Positions 40,734 to 41,056 of a stretch of DNA of 41,056 nt are shown piece by piece. The translations under genes were made by a program, and so were the position numbers. Each line of letters begins with the position of its first letter. The first letter of the stretch is position 1. The notes under the pieces are model-generated. The model was not told the DNA's origin and did no database searches. It was given only the letters and a program-made list of their open reading frames with translations. The DNA is from Lachnospiraceae bacterium. Lineage in GTDB: Bacteria; Bacillota; Clostridia; Lachnospirales; Lachnospiraceae. The stretch is from the NCBI GenBank assembly GCA_029227035.1, contig JAQXZD010000116.1:1-41056 (forward strand), given 5' to 3'.

Positions 40734-40762
40734 TAGGATGTCCGAAGTTTCATAAAAAATGC
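40734..40762 (-). promoter_or_regulatory. Sigma-G/F-like promoter of spoVAC
   Basis: GCATT (40762-40758), a 17-bp spacer, CATCCTA (40740-40734). The -10 element fits CATNNTA; the -35 element deviates at its last base. It lies immediately after a terminator and 33 bp before spoVAC. Confidence 0.5.
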
Positions 40763-40792
40763 AAAAAAAGAGAAACCCTTTTGGATTTCTCT
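40763..40792 (-). terminator. Terminator between the partial right-edge gene and spoVAC
   Basis: AGAGAAACCC and GGATTTCTCT pair with one mismatch around TTTT and are followed by seven T on the minus strand. Confidence 0.85.
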
Positions 40793-40795
40793 CCC

Positions 40796-41056
40796 TTACG
40801 GCTGATATCCGGTTGTGACGCTCCACAAATCCGGTTCCTTTTCGCCCCAATCAAACAGTTCCTTCATCTGTTCATCATACTCTTCCAGCACCTCATAATT
40901 TTTAATCATCGAAAGAAGGTACTTCTCCCTCTCATCCTGCGGCGCCAGTCCCTCCATCTGTTCTGTCAGCCCCGCAAACAGTTCTGCCGGCTGCATATCC
41001 CCGTCAAGTTGCAGTCCGTACAGCTTTTTGGCAAGCCCCGCCGCATAGTAAAACTC
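40796..41056 (-). CDS. C-terminal part of an unidentified protein (cut by window edge)
   Basis: The frame is open from the window edge to a stop at 40796, giving 86 residues: EFYYAAGLAKKLYGLQLDGD… then a helix-rich, acidic tail ending SVTTGYQP. It does not look like SigF, which often lies upstream of spoVAC. A terminator follows it directly. No family is recognised. Confidence 0.7.
   Translation of the reverse strand, partial: EFYYAAGLAKKLYGLQLDGDMQPAELFAGLTEQMEGLAPQDEREKYLLSMIKNYEVLEEYDEQMKELFDWGEKEPDLWSVTTGYQP

Noticed and set aside
1-41056. Cyclic-di-GMP riboswitch, tRNA or rRNA genes
   Set aside because: No matching conserved sequence or cloverleaf was seen on either strand by eye; a covariance-model scan would be the proper test.

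Overview
The window looks like chromosome of a spore-forming, low-to-mid-GC Gram-positive anaerobe of the class Clostridia, most like a member of the Lachnospiraceae. The evidence is the SpoVA proteins, the two-subunit PyrK/PyrD (class 1B) enzyme, a lysine riboswitch in front of dapA, strong AGGAGG-type ribosome sites, and several small protein families typical of that group. Nearly all genes lie on the minus strand; only typA (25237) and an AraC-type regulator (32459) are on the plus strand. No rRNA, tRNA, CRISPR array or intact insertion sequence was found.

Layout from left to right. (1) 1-4493, minus strand: a tight run pyrE - vanZ-like - small membrane protein - M29-type aminopeptidase with a long N-terminal part - purE - purM (cut by the window edge). 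(2) 4494-4981: AT-rich stretch without a convincing gene but with a 41-nt imperfect hairpin. (3) 4982-10888: a signalling cassette made of a LytS-type histidine kinase with a seven-helix membrane sensor, a response regulator with a SARP-like DNA-binding domain, a diguanylate cyclase carrying the same seven-helix sensor plus Cache and HAMP domains, a Cache protein with no output domain, and a receiver-like protein that has lost its phosphorylation site. Two promoters inside this cassette carry the same 18-bp double heptamer (TGTACCC-AAAC-TGTACCC on the plus strand) exactly 10 bp from the -10 box; this is how SARP-type activators bind. (4) 10907-15829: an ABC exporter (ATPase and two permeases) with its own HisKA_3 kinase and LuxR-type regulator. 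(5) 15986-23806: lysine-riboswitch-controlled dapA-dapB, followed without any visible terminator by a secreted papain-like protease and pyrC-pyrF-pyrK-pyrD, ending at a clear terminator. Blocks 3 and 4 therefore separate pyrD from pyrE.

(6) 23810-29780: corrinoid adenosyltransferase, a two-OB-fold SSB-like protein, typA (plus), hflX, a TPR lipoprotein and a small DUF4190-like membrane protein. (7) 29959-33343: glycogen phosphorylase divergent from an AraC-type regulator. (8) 33331-34828: PAP2 phosphatase, an Asn/Asp-rich lipoprotein and a TetR regulator. (9) 34886-41056: a split spoVA locus. spoVAD-spoVAE sit behind one sigma-G-like promoter and spoVAC behind another, with apt, trmO, a 747-residue protein with a degenerate cyclic-nucleotide-binding fold and a 63-residue protein in between.

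The most unusual part is the 4.98-10.9 kb cassette. Its sensor module is shared by a kinase and a c-di-GMP-synthesising enzyme, its regulator has a plausible binding site in front of two of its own genes, and it includes a pseudo-receiver that aligns residue-for-residue with the regulator's receiver but lacks the Asp and Thr needed for phosphorylation. All assignments are from reading the sequence; no database search was run.
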